Origin: Hysterangium stoloniferum
Lineage: Eukaryota; Basidiomycota; Agaricomycetes; Hysterangiales; Hysterangiaceae
NCBI GenBank assembly: GCA_015178975.1
Contig: WHVD01000037.1
Coordinates: 558,001 to 622,000, forward strand
Reading direction: 5' to 3'
Length of the DNA stretch: 64,000 bases
Shown here: piece by piece, positions 11,996 to 23,319 of the stretch
Layout of the letters: each line of letters begins with the position of its first letter
Numbering within the stretch: position 1 is the stretch's first letter
Notes under the pieces: generated by a model
Seen by the model: the letters and a program-made list of their open reading frames with translations, nothing else
Told to the model about the DNA's origin: nothing
Databases searched by the model: none
Program-made: the position numbers and the translations under genes

Positions 11996-14179
11996 AGATG
12001 ACAGTGTAGCAGTAATAATTCGGCGAAGCTATTCTGGCGACAAGTAATCATTTGAATCACAGAATCGGAGGGCCGCAGCACGTTTTGTATAAGGATATTT
12101 GTAGCACACACCTGGTCGTTTTGCACAGTTTTGTAATTTATTTGCCACCGCGACAATTTCACAGCCATTCACCCCACAATGTGAAGTGTAATATTACGCC
12201 TGTATTCAGCTCCGTAGAATACCGGGACACAAGCAGCCAGAGCGGGGTGAGTGCAAGTGCATTAAGGGGATTCATTTACCCTGGATATATATATTATGGT
12301 TAGAAAACCTCCATTTTAGAAGTAGGGGCTTAGTCAGATCTGGACTAAACTTGTGTCACTCCTCCTACTCCTCTATGAACATCATGTCTCGTTTTTGGAC
12401 CCAACAGCAAATCCCCCTCGACCTTTTAAATGGGTTTACAGATACCTTGGGAGCAGTGAACTTGGTGACAGAGTCGCGTTCACAAAAGGGCCTCATGAAT
12501 TTTAAGATACATTTTTCATAAGGCCCACAATCCTCCCAACTTGGTCTTGGTAGTATTTTCTTTTCATGTCTAAGACTAATTCTTCTTGCCAGGTGCGCTG
12601 TGGCAGACGAGTTGGAAGGAATCACAACAATTAATGATAATGACACGTCTGAGGTTTAAGGCGGACATCTGCTTGCATATCCAATCATTGCCGACCGTCA
12701 GGGTCAGGGTGATATGGTATGCAGCGTCACATCTCAGTTTGGCAGTTCGGGATGTAACTTGTAAAAAAAAAACGAAAGAAAGAAAAAGGCAGCTGGAGCT
12801 TTGTACCTTCTCGAGGTCAGACAGCACCGGAGCGTGGGTGGTGGGTGATCGAGTCTGGGCACTCCAAGGTCCGCGATCCATGTGAACAATGTCGACATTC
12901 TGGGCGTCCCTGTGAGCAAGAAGATCTTTCTGTAATCAATGACAGGCCTGCCTCGAGGCCGGCTGGCCTTCGCTTCGTCCTCGGAGTATTTTTCCCAACC
13001 TTCTACATCTCGGTGTCGTCCGTCATTCTTGAATTATCGCCTCGGTGAATATAGGGCCTCTCTTTCTTTAGTCTCATGCGTACCTACGTGCTTCTTAGTG
13101 GTGGGACGGCGACCCTCAAATGGTCTTATCGTCTGTGGCGCTTTGGACGTCCCGTTCGTCTGGTTGCATACAGACCGCAGACGCGGGGTTTGGTGCCATC
13201 GCCATGAAGATCTAAGGTCTGGGGCTTATTTTCTTAGCTGTCAACCCCATTTGTCCACGAGGTCAACCGGTTGACGTACACTGTAATTTTCCTCACCGGC
13301 CCTACTCACTCCGATGCCCTGATTCAATTTTGTAGAGATGCTACCATGAACATAGGAATGTCATAGATATATCTTTAACCAATAGCATGATTCCTGGGAA
13401 TAGAAGCGCCACAATGGCCGGGACGGACACGAGGCCATTTTAACCTGATCCACCATGAAATTCACTCCGCTAGCCATCACCTCATTTACAATCACAAAGA
13501 GGTTTTGTCATATGCAAGAGATCTCCTTTCCACTTCGGCATTTTAATACCTGATCAACATGCTGCTGGGTGATTCGCGTGAGTGGTGACTTTTTAATTCT
13601 CGAGGAGGATCTGAGTTCCGCGCTCAGGAGGTGCGCCATGAATGGGACTCCACCCCCGTTCAAGTGCCATTTAATCCTGTCGCTGAATTGTCGGCATTGA
13701 CGCCACTAATTACTGTGATTGCCAGGTGAGAATGCGATCTCTTTCGATTCCAGATCGATCGTGGAGACACGAGCTGTGGAAGGCGTCAGAACTCCGGTTC
13801 CCCCTGCGGCCGGAATGGCAAGATAACAGTCCGGTTTATCGATCTTGTTTTGTGGTTCAGGGGGGGTACCATATTCCACTGATATGTTCAGGGTCGTGTA
13901 GTTTGTGTTTTTCTCCCTGGAATGTGGCTGAGTTCCACGATTATGAGAAATTCAATTTTAAAGCCCGTATCAGACTCTCGACAGGGATCTTCAAAGGGGT
14001 CTTAGAGGGATCACGACTGGTTTATAGACTACATAGTTTTTACATTTTGTATTCTTTGAGTTGAGCGTGACCAACGCCTCGAGGCGAAGACTTGAGCCGC
14101 CAGCTCAAAAGGAGACAGGATACTTCGGCTACAGCCGGATTCTCGATCAACTTAGCTTGACCTTGACGCGACTCCAAGA
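11996..14179. other. Gene-poor stretch
   Basis: No exon chain can be supported in 2.2 kb. One frame near 12870-12920 contains CEQCRHSGRPCE, reminiscent of Cys-rich DNA-binding motifs, but it has no continuation. The region ends at the NAA50-like start codon. Confidence 0.5.
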
Positions 14180-14854
14180 ATGACGCGTTCGGATGTTTCT
14201 TTTGCAAGGTAAATACACCTTGAATTCATCCTTTCCGTATATATTGTTGTGTCTCAATGAGTATTAACGCGAATACAGCGTGACTGCCGCTAACAGCGGC
14301 ACAGTTAGGAAACTAAATAGCGTTCTCTTCCCGATCCGTTACTCTGAGAAGTTCTACAAAGACATCGTCGCGCCAGAGCTTGAAAACTTCTGCAAGTTAG
14401 GTGAGACTTCAGTTACATACTCAGTCATGCAAGCATCTTATCCGCTTCTCGAGTGTATTTCAATGACATCCCGGTAGGAACCATCTGCTGCCGGATAGAC
14501 AAGGGTGACCACGAGGGGGAAGGGAAGCTCTACCTAATGACTATGGGTATCCTAGCGGTGACTTTCGTCATGGCGTGTATGTCTGCTGTCGCTCACGTTT
14601 GCCATTAGCCATATCGCTCCCGCCAGCTGGGAACAAAAGCCCTTGAGGAGATTTTGGCAGCGGCGACATCGCACAAAAAACCACAAATCACATGCGTGAG
14701 GCTCCATGTGCAGGAAAACAACGAAGATGCACGACGTTTCTACGAACGACATGGATTTACAGCCGTAGGAAAGGAACCGGAGTATTATAAGAAAATCGAA
14801 CCCCACGGCGCTTGGATATTAGAAAAGAAGATGGAGCAGAAGCCCACTAGCTAA
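14180..14854 (+). CDS. NAA50: N-alpha-acetyltransferase 50 (NAA50/San/Nat5)-like GNAT protein
   Basis: Four exons (14180-14208, 14279-14400, 14454-14557, 14609-14854) splice in frame. The product reads like NAA50 along its whole length: NSVLFPIRYSEKFYKDIV for the substrate-lining N-terminus, VYFNDIPVGTICCRID for beta strand 2, LYLMTMGILAPYRSRQLGT for beta 4 and the acetyl-CoA loop, then LHVQENNEDARRFYERHGF and YYKKIEPHGAWILEKK. NAA50 acetylates N-termini starting with Met in the NatE complex and has roles in sister-chromatid cohesion. The acetyl-CoA loop is expected as R-x-x-G-x-G, but here reads R-S-R-Q-L-G, so one conserved Gly is Gln. The protein may therefore bind cofactor weakly, as is known for yeast Naa50. 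The length of about 165 residues is normal. Confidence 0.88.
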
Positions 14855-15155
14855 CGAGTGCGGATTACCCGGAGTTAAAAGGTCTGTGAGAACGTCCGAT
14901 GATACTTATCTTCTAGGTTTAATACTTTCGTGTTCATAGGACGTAATCTCTTCGTAATAATAATGTACACACATCGATCTGTTCTGATTCTGAAAGCGTT
15001 TTGAGAGAATCCAAGCGCCATATCACTCGTAGCACACTTAATAAGAGGCAGCTCCGTAAGATGTTACAACTACACTATGCGTCCGTGAGACCGCATTGTT
15101 TCTGTGTCTGTCCATCAAATGCCTTTGTAAAAGTAGTCACTATAACTTTCGAGGG

Positions 15156-15815
15156 TTAACGCACCTGGTGGCGCTTGAGCGCATCCTTTCTTGTAAAAGT
15201 TCTCGTGCAGCTTGCGCAAGCGAATGGTCTGGCACCAGTATGTGAATCACTGTAGAGGGTATCTCAGGCCGACAATCGGGATATGATTTCAACAACTTAC
15301 CGATGTCTTTTCAAGTCATGAGAACGGTCGAATGACAAGGCACATTGGTCGCACTGATATGGGCGAGAGGGGGACGAAGGATATACTACGCTGGATGGGC
15401 GAGGAGAAACTGGCGTCGCCGGCATTGCAGGATATATATCCGAATAATTGGAAATGGGTTGGGGAGTTCCATAATGAGGGCGGGAGACGTGGTAAGAGGA
15501 ATTGGAGGGGCAATATTGGGAGGATTCTTGGGGGCGAGGATGCGGAGAGAATGCACCGCTCCTATCATAGATATTCGACGAGTACGACGAGTGTGCTAGA
15601 TTTCCACCGGTACTGTTTCCATTGTAGTGTAAGGGAGGGTGGTACGAAGGGGGAAATGCAGGCGTAGAAGAGCGTCCGAAAGCGGGAAGCGGCGTATAGC
15701 CGTAAGCAGAACCTCCGGCACCGGGGTTCAAAGAGTTTGAGGTGTTGGATGTGTGGTAACGATCATTCGTCGAGGAATTATACGCGGAAGAAGAGTTGAG
15801 AGGCTGATGGGACAT
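15156..15815 (-). CDS. Two-finger C2H2 zinc finger protein
   Basis: The first exon from the start at 15815 encodes about 145 residues rich in Ser, Tyr, Asn and Pro (likely disordered), then the first finger (YQCDQCALSFDRSHDLKRHR). An intron follows, and the second exon supplies the linker and a second finger (FACASCTRTFTRKDALKRHQ). Both fingers have canonical C-x2-C-x12-H-x3-5-H spacing. The linker SHTGARPF matches the TGEKP-type linker, so DNA binding is likely. The stop shown (15156-15158) assumes the frame reads straight on after the second finger; a further intron with the GTGCGT donor could extend the C-terminus. Fungal homologues are typically pathway-specific regulators; targets are unknown. 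Confidence 0.75.
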
Positions 15816-17055
15816 GGTGTCTGTCTGAGAGGCTAGACTGGATCTGGACGGGGAGATTGCAGCTGGGCGTACATAGTTTTTATACAGAAATTACGCATAA
15901 GTCAGGGACATAGGAATGGAACGCCAGAACATAGAAGCAGAACCAATTTTTGGGTTAAACCATTAAGAAGGACCCTTCACAAGAATATTTGCTTATTATT
16001 TACCACAGAGAAGCAAATAGAGAGATTCCAATACGAGGCGGCATCCTTTGAGTTATCGGCTGTCGGCGCAAAGAGCCTGAAGACCTTGAGGCGTGAAGTG
16101 AAGGGGACGAACAACCGGGACTTGTCTATCAGGGGAGCAACTCAGAATGATAAGAGCATAACATAGAGAAGCACAGTCAGTCGCGCGCATAGAACCTGCG
16201 AGGTCCGTCCGAGTCCGTATCTGTCTTCATCTGGGCGTTTCATGTGAATAATTGCCTAGTCGGTTAAGAATAGATGCCACTTTCAGGAAGTAGAAATGAG
16301 GCACCCTAGTAAATTTTTTCACAAGTCACCATTAGCGTGATATGCTCGTAGAATGTAAGAGACCCAAGATTACTCGCTCCTTTGATTGCTGGTGATTTCT
16401 CGTTATGATATCGTTGTGGTGAAAATTCAGGGAGGACTTGTCCAACAATGTTTTCCATCGTAAGCATCTACGTTTAAACAGGTACCCGGACCACTGCCTT
16501 GTTTAATGGATGCGTTCATGCTTCCCAAATCTGCGACACGATGGATATTCTGTAAATTTTAGCAGGAGAGTCTTCATACAATTTTAAGGATGCTGGTTAG
16601 AGTTTTGAAGATGGCATCCTTTGAGAGCTGTTGCCTAAGAGTCTAACAAAGAACCTCGAACGCGGCCACCTACTGCAGGCTCAGCTCCAAGTAGGAATAA
16701 TAGATACAGAAATAGCTCTCGATAATCGGCAAAAGCCTATCTGGATCCACATTGTCCCGGAATGGGATGATTAGCATAACATAATATGCGTTGTTAACGT
16801 TTCTTCGATGCCAACGGTCCCTACATATGTTGAACAGAATCAAATATAATGATGGAATAAAGTGTAATTCTGCCCGTTTACCACTGCTCATAATATTTCT
16901 CTCAGATGGCAGTTTGCTCATGAAGGAATTTCCTAAAATTTAGTCCGACCAACACTAATCGCTTGAAAGTTTGCCACATTACCTAAGCAAGGGGAATAGT
17001 AGCTGGTTATACTATACTCTACAGTTTTCTCATTTGATTGCCTTTCCCCCTTGAT
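15816..17055. other. Intergenic stretch without visible genes
   Basis: These 1.2 kb separate the divergent C2H2 gene and DNA ligase gene. I see no exon chain or structured repeat. It presumably carries both promoters. Confidence 0.5.
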
Positions 17056-20000
17056 ATGGCTCCTAAGCGGTCGTATTCGGCATCTAGTCCAGGTAAACCT
17101 TCCCCCAAGAAGCAAAAGTTAACGTCGGGTCAAACGACGCTGCATAATTTTCTCGTTGCCGGATCTAGGTCATCCACAGCAGGAGCCTCCGAAGAGTTTG
17201 GCGCGTCGTCTGATTCTAACGCGCAAGATAGAAAGTTGGCTGAGCAATTAGCGCATCAGGATGGTCTCGATATAGAAACCATAAAGCGTATGGAAGCCTC
17301 ATGGACAAAGAGACTCGCCGGTAATCGTGATGGTAATGCCGAGCTGGAGATGGCTCGTGGGGTTGGTACCAGCCTTTCAACACCACAAACCTCTGGCGAA
17401 CATTCCACAGATGGCATCAAAATGAAAACGAGTCTAACTCCATCTGACACCGAAGGCCAAGCTTGTCCAGTGGGGCATCCTTCGTCGGCCAGTCAAACAA
17501 CACTCCCCTCCTCGAGTATTTTTAAGGAAACCCCGAAAAGCAAGTTGTCCATTGAGTCGTCGACCTCGCTTAACTTGGTGTCTCATGAATATCCCGATCT
17601 CACTGTGGACCCACTTATCTTTAAAATTGATGCTCATCCTCAGTGGTCACCAGCATCATATTCGTTTCTTTCACATGTTCTCTCAACATTATCACATACA
17701 AGGTCACGAATTCTCATACTCAACACATTAACGAACTATTTCCGCTTCGTAATTCAGCATCACCCGCCATCTCTTCTCCCATCTCTTTATCTTCTGTCAA
17801 ACTCCATATCACCTTCATATCATTCTGTAGAGCTCGGACTAGGGTCATCTATAATCACTAAGTCACTTCAACAAGTATCGGGTCTGTCAGCCGCTGCCTT
17901 GAGCAAGCTTTACAAGTCTCATGGCGATCCAGGCGATGTTGCTGTCGCTGCAAAGTCGTCTGTTCGGACTTTAATACCTCATGCACCGCTGACTACCATT
18001 GGTGTGTACGAATCTCTACTTAAGATTGCTCATACGCAGGGTCAAGGTGCGGCGAAAGTCAAACAATCCCATGTGGAGAAATTATTACTTTCTGCCAAGG
18101 GAGAGGAATCACGATATCTTGTCCGCACTCTTTGCCAAAATCTTAGAGTAGGGGCTGTCCGGTAAAAATATTTAAACGTACTCACTTTGGTCTTGAGCTT
18201 ATATAGTATTTGAATTTGTAGTGCTACGATATTATCAGCGTTGTCAAGAGCGATGGTTTTTTCGGAACCGCAGCAACGACCTTCCTCGCTATATGCCTCA
18301 CCTGACCTCTTGCAAAATGCTTTGCCAGCGAATACTGTGAAAGGAGGAAAGTCTGCACGGGACCCTACTCGCGAACAAGTAACTGAGATGTTCCATCAAG
18401 CTGAAGGGATCGTAAAGCATGCATTCGTCATTCATCCAAATTTAAATGACATTTCTGCTGCACTTCTCCAAGTGGGCCTAGATGGGCTACTGGAGCAGGT
18501 GCCGTTGACAGTAGGTTTGTTACATTCCTCAAGTTGTCATCTACAGGATTCTTATCCAATTTACTCATGAGGGATACCACTTTATCCCACCTTGGGCTCA
18601 CCATTACGATCTTTGGACGATGTATACGAACGTCTCGGTGATTTGCCTTTTACTGCTGAATTAAAATACGATGGGCAACGAGCACAAGTTCACGCAGCAA
18701 CAGATGATAACGGTGATATGATGGTGAAGATATTTTCCCGGCATCTTGAAGATATGACTGATAAGGTTTGGGGTTTGCGTGGTCACTCGCTCGATAGGCT
18801 ATTAATGCTTCGACCCATAGTATCCTGATACTGTAGCTCTCTGCAGATTGTTATTATTGCAAATGCCATGCTCTCAGTCTGCTCCAAAATCACCTTCCTT
18901 TATAATGGATGCCGAAATTGTTGCGGTGGACATTGAAACCGGAGAGTTGAAGTCATTTCAAGATCTTTCACAGCGAGCACGAAAGGATGTCCTCCTTCAA
19001 AACGTCAAGGTTGCCGTGGGACTATTTGGATACGATCTTATGTATCTGAACGAAAAGGTAGTAATTTTTTGGTGTATATCGATATGTTTATTGGACCGAT
19101 TTGATGAGTCAAATAGTCATTAATCAAGTTACCATTTCGCGAGCGACGAGAGCTTCTGAGAAGCAATTTTCAGCCACTCATCCCGAGCGACGTCACAATT
19201 TCGAGATTCTCCCATGTCGACAATCGTGACAGCGAGGCGGGACGGGCAGCCATAGAAGATTTTTGGAAAAAGGCGATGGCGGGCCGCTCAGAGGGATTGA
19301 TGATCAAGGCAAGAAATTCAGATATGGCTGACACCACTCCAGAGTTTAACCCAGGTGTGCCAATTAGTTGCTCGATAATAGCGGGTTGAGTGAAGATGTA
19401 CCCCTCGTGACAAATGGAAATTCGAGACGAAAGCCGCTTCCAGCAACTTATGAGCCTGGCAAGTTCTTTGATTCTCAACCTACTTTTGTTTAAAACTAGC
19501 CGTTTAATATAGATAAACGTACTCTGGCATGGTTAAAACTCAAAAAGGATTATGTGACTGGGATAGGCGATAGCCTAGATCTTGTGCCAATAGGTAGTGT
19601 ATAAGTACATTTCACAGGAATTTGTCATTTTCGCTAACAACTTGATAGGTGCATGGCATGGAAATGGCCGCAAAGCGAAATGGTGGAGTCCTATTTTACT
19701 CGCTGTATGGGATAGCAAGAACGGCGTGTTTGTAGCCGTTTGTAAATGCATGTCAGGTTGGGGCTTTTCATTAAATGCTTGGCGGATTTCCCTTCTAATC
19801 TGACATTTCCTGCACTATCTTAGGATTTTCAGATGCATTCTATAAGGTAAAGCGGACTATTTCATAGTCCACATTCTTGACAAAGTGAAATATGTTAGGC
19901 TTTGAATGAAAGGTACGCCGAACAATCGGATGTTTGTGCAACTACATCTTTGTGGAATTGTGATCCTGGTGGTATGTGCATTGTATTGAGTATCAGGGTT

Positions 20001-20419
20001 AAAACACAGATTTAACTTCAAGGTAAGGTTATAGACCATCTGTGTATTTCAAACCAGTAGAGGTCTGGGAAATACGTGGCGCAGAGTTAGTCTTATTTTT
20101 TTTTTTTGGTCTTTATGTTCAATATTTTACTTCATGCAGTATCACGCTGAGTCCTATATCAGTAGCAGCCTGCGGACTGATCCCAGGGGGGAGGGGCCTT
20201 AGTCTTCGATTCCCACGATTTATCAAAGCCAGAGAGGATAAATCATTAGAACAAGCGTCTACCTCCGACTTTTTGGCGGATATGTGGCGAACTCAAGAAA
20301 GTAGGGGGAGGCATGCTATTCAGAAAGGTGTTGATGATGGTGATTTAGTAGATGTGGAATGGGAGTCGGATATCGCTGGGGAAGAACTGGACTATGAAGA
20401 GGGATCGGAGGAAATCTAA
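17056..20419 (+). CDS. CDC9: ATP-dependent DNA ligase I (Cdc9/LIG1)
   Basis: The gene seals nicks during lagging-strand replication and excision repair. The N-terminus starts MAPKRSYS and has a PCNA-interacting-type motif QTTLHNFL near residue 35. The DNA-binding domain ends with [13 protein letters not shown]. The nucleotidyltransferase carries the adenylated Lys in [12 protein letters not shown] (motif I), [11 protein letters not shown] (motif III region), SEGLMIK (motif IV) and [10 protein letters not shown] (motif V). The OB-fold exons follow, with [24 protein letters not shown] and [14 protein letters not shown] (motif VI region). The acidic tail stops at 20417-20419. About eleven short introns are present; two consecutive ones (19309-19367 and 19459-19512) start with GC instead of GT. 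The intron that begins at the GTTTG donor near 18515 restores the [12 protein letters not shown] segment. Confidence 0.95.
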
Positions 20420-20875
20420 ATCATGAACAGACACCGCAAATATGATGGTTGTACGTGAGACTGTATCTATAGCTGTGTCATATGCGTTAACTATGTAAAT
20501 ACAATCGATTGTTGTTAGGAGTATATTGTTATTTTTATAAATAAAATATGTTTTTGTCAATATGATCCTATCGCCTGTCTGAAGTTCATACTTTGGGTAT
20601 CTAGAGGAGTATCCATCATCCGTCAACATGGCACCCTTTCAAAGTCCGCCGGCAACGCTACGGCACCGGATCCTGGGAGCATCAAAGGGACGCCCTGAGT
20701 TCCCGCGCACTCATTGTCTGCTTTCTTCCCTTCTCAACTTGCCCACTTCAGGCTTTTACGGTGCATTGACTGCCCGACAAAAATTTCATTCTCACTTTCT
20801 GTTCTTTAACGTGACTAGTCTTTTCCTTTCCTATAACCAGCTTTTGAACAAGCAACGCTAAACTCAATAACCGAT
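20420..20875. other. Intergenic region between LIG1 and the small membrane protein gene
   Basis: The first part is AT-rich and probably holds the LIG1 terminator. An open frame at 20628-20861 has an ATG and 77 codons, but no motif or splice link to the downstream gene. Confidence 0.4.
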
Positions 20876-21504
20876 ATGGGAGCTTTCCTTTGGCATGAAT
20901 GGGCTCACTTTGTGACTATTACATCGAGTGTTTGTACGTTACGTTACTTCAATCGTACACTTCTTATTGTCTGAACCCATGAGATAGACACTATATGGGC
21001 GGGATTTTGGGGTTTGGTATATCGCAAATTCTTCTGGGACTTCGTCAATGGTACTTTGCGTAACCCAGGAGGCCTCCAGTATGCTTGCAGTCTGCCTTTT
21101 TAGCTTATCTATTGAGAATTGTCCCCTCTAGGCCAGCAAACAGCGATAAAATCTTCGTCCACATCATTGTTCTTCTCCCTATTATCCAAATACTAGCAAT
21201 GATCACCGGTTTTATAATTTTAGCCCTTGAGCTCCCTTTACCAGCGCTCAAGACTACGAGTATATATCGTAGTTGGGCTATTCGGATCGTGCTTTTGGGA
21301 CTACAAACGTTCTTAACGATACTGTTCTATCAGGTATTGTTACTTCCCTAACGTTTCATTGTGCAACCATTAATTCGGTTTTTTAAGGGGACAAATGCTG
21401 CACTATATTCATTCATCGCCTTGATTGGCTATACCATGGCTCAGCTACGTGATGAAATAATGCCTGTAGCTAAGGACCACAAAGGCCGGGGAGGGAAAGC
21501 TTGA
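20876..21504 (+). CDS. Small four-helix membrane protein of basidiomycete DUF7727-like family
   Basis: Four exons splice in frame: MGAFLWHEWAHFVTITSSV, then TIWAGFWGLVYRKFFWDFVN with the GTLRNPGGLQ end, then the central exon with two hydrophobic helices (IIVLLPIIQILAMITGFIIL and IRIVLLGLQTFLTILFYQ), then GTNAALYSFIALIGYTMAQL and a charged tail ending DHKGRGGKA before TGA at 21502-21504. The pattern of HE(W/F) at the N-terminus, RKFFWDFV and the KD(H/N)xGRGG tail matches a family common in Agaricomycetes; I believe it is DUF7727, but the number is from memory. Molecular function is not known. The introns at about 20933-20992, 21080-21132 and 21334-21388 are all canonical. Confidence 0.75.
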
Positions 21505-21847
21505 GTGGAGTGCTCTCGAAAGCCTGGCGCGTTGGGACAGGAAGCCCCGAGTTGTGTTTAGACGGACCTGGTTGTCCTTAACAGACTCATTTCTAACAAT
21601 TTTTCTTTTGCACTGCGATTCCTTTCTTTTGCAAATTTCGTTTTCCAATTCTCTGCAGTTGCATCGTTTGTTTGTGGGCATTCATGAGATTATAATACTT
21701 AAAGTGGACAGGAGTTTTTGGGACAAAGGCTGCATCCCTTTGTGAACAGTTATTATCGTGTGATTGTGCTGGTTACATCAAGGTTTCCTATTGTCTGAGC
21801 TGCTCATTGTTAAAGACTAGCGGCTAACCTTCGGCGATACCCGAACC

Positions 21848-23183
21848 ATGCTCTCTCAGATCATCTTGAAAGTACCTGTAGCATTCGATGAAGCACTGAC
21901 ATCGGAAGACCTCTTGTTATTCCATTCAGACGTCAATAAACATGAAGAATCCAATGTTCAGGTTAATGATGCCGCTTCGCATTATATTGTTAATGACTCA
22001 GTGTTCCTCTACAGTTCGAACTGAGGTTATGTCCTGCGTTACAAAAGAAGCCACAATCACATTCTGCTGTGATCTCTCAAGGTCATATTGACCCCTTTGC
22101 ACCACCGTATAATCCCAAGCTTTTGGTTGGGGAGCTTGATGTTGAAGGCGAAGACTACATCGTCTTGGTATGGACAGGCTCAGATATTGAAGAATACTTT
22201 TCATAACATCTAATATTTTCAATAGCTAAACAAGTATTCTGTCGTCCGAGGACACTTTCTTCTTGTTACGAAAGGTAACGAGAGCTGGCAACATCGGTTC
22301 TTTTGATACTTTACGCCTTCGACAGAATATCAGTCACAAAATTCACCTCTGTTACCCCCAGACTTGTTGGTACGACTTGACTACCCTTCTGCTCTCTCTC
22401 TTATACTTATATGCAGCCTGTTTTAGCAAGCATATTTATTACTTGTTGCATCATATCAAGCTGGCAAAAATCACATGGCTTTCTATAATTGTGTGGCAAA
22501 TGTCACCTCAACGCCGTTACCCACAACTAATCAATAGGTTATAGGCGGAGAACTCAGTGGAGCTAGTCAACCTCACAAACACTTGCAATTCATACCGGTT
22601 GATAACGAGGGACCCCCGATAGAGAGACTCATCAAATCACAAATCGTAGAAGCTACGGGTAATTTATTTTTTTATCTATCATATATTTCAGAAAGTACCA
22701 ATAATTTCACTAGATGAGCCCTTCACCATTAGCAGTCTGCCGTATTCACATGGTGTCTTCCGTCTGCCGACCTCACTTAGATCGTCTTCATCTGAAGCAA
22801 TTATGAAGCAACTATCCGAGGCCTTTTTAGCTTTACTTGATCTTGTCCTAGTGGCCATGAGGCATAACCCTACCCAAAAACCAGGCCCGCCTTCCTATAA
22901 TGTTCTTTTAACGCTTGATCATATGCATGTCATTCCACGATCCAAAGAAAAACATATTCTAAGCAAGACCGGAGAAGTAAATCTTTTAATCACATCTGAA
23001 ATATTGTCTCTGATCTTATGACGGCTATTCGAACAGGTTGTAAACATCAATGCTCTTGCTTACGCAGGAATGCTCCTTACAAAGAGTGATATTGAGCTAC
23101 AAGCAGTGAAGGACGAGGGTGTAATGAAGATCCTGAGCGAGGTCGGCATAAAAAAACACGATGAGGAGGTAGATCTAGACTAG
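21848..23183 (+). CDS. APA2: ATP adenylyltransferase / Ap4A phosphorylase
   Basis: Exons give MLSQIILKVPVAFDEALTS, then GHIDPFAPPYNPKLLVGEL, then LLNKYSVVRGHFLLVTKE, QSQNSPLLPPDLLQAYLLL, and the active-site exon with GELSGASQPHKHLQFIPV. HKHLQ supplies the nucleophilic His of the HIT/GalT-type fold (H-x-H-x-Q). The C-terminal exons read NVLLTLDHMHVIPRSKE and INALAYAGMLLTKSD, and the acidic end stops at 23181-23183. The enzyme cleaves Ap4A with phosphate to ATP and ADP and so controls dinucleoside polyphosphate levels in the cytosol. Splice sites were chosen to keep the conserved segments in frame; the acceptor before VPIISLDEP is ambiguous by a few bases. Confidence 0.9.
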
Positions 23184-23319
23184 GCAGCGTTAGATGTGCA
23201 TGTATAGCTATTAATCAATAAAGTGTAGCATCGCTTGTGATGTAGGACGTGTCAACTAGTGGCATTGCGTTGATTACCAAGTTTAAAAGTCCGTCCAAGC
23301 TCTTTCACTGCTGATCATA

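Noticed and set aside
12845..12950. Cys-rich frame with CEQCRHSGRPCE, possible fungal zinc cluster
   Set aside because: Six-Cys spacing of Zn2Cys6 is not met, and no adjoining exons could be linked.
20628..20861. 77-codon frame upstream of the small membrane protein
   Set aside because: No in-frame splice to the downstream exon and no family motif.
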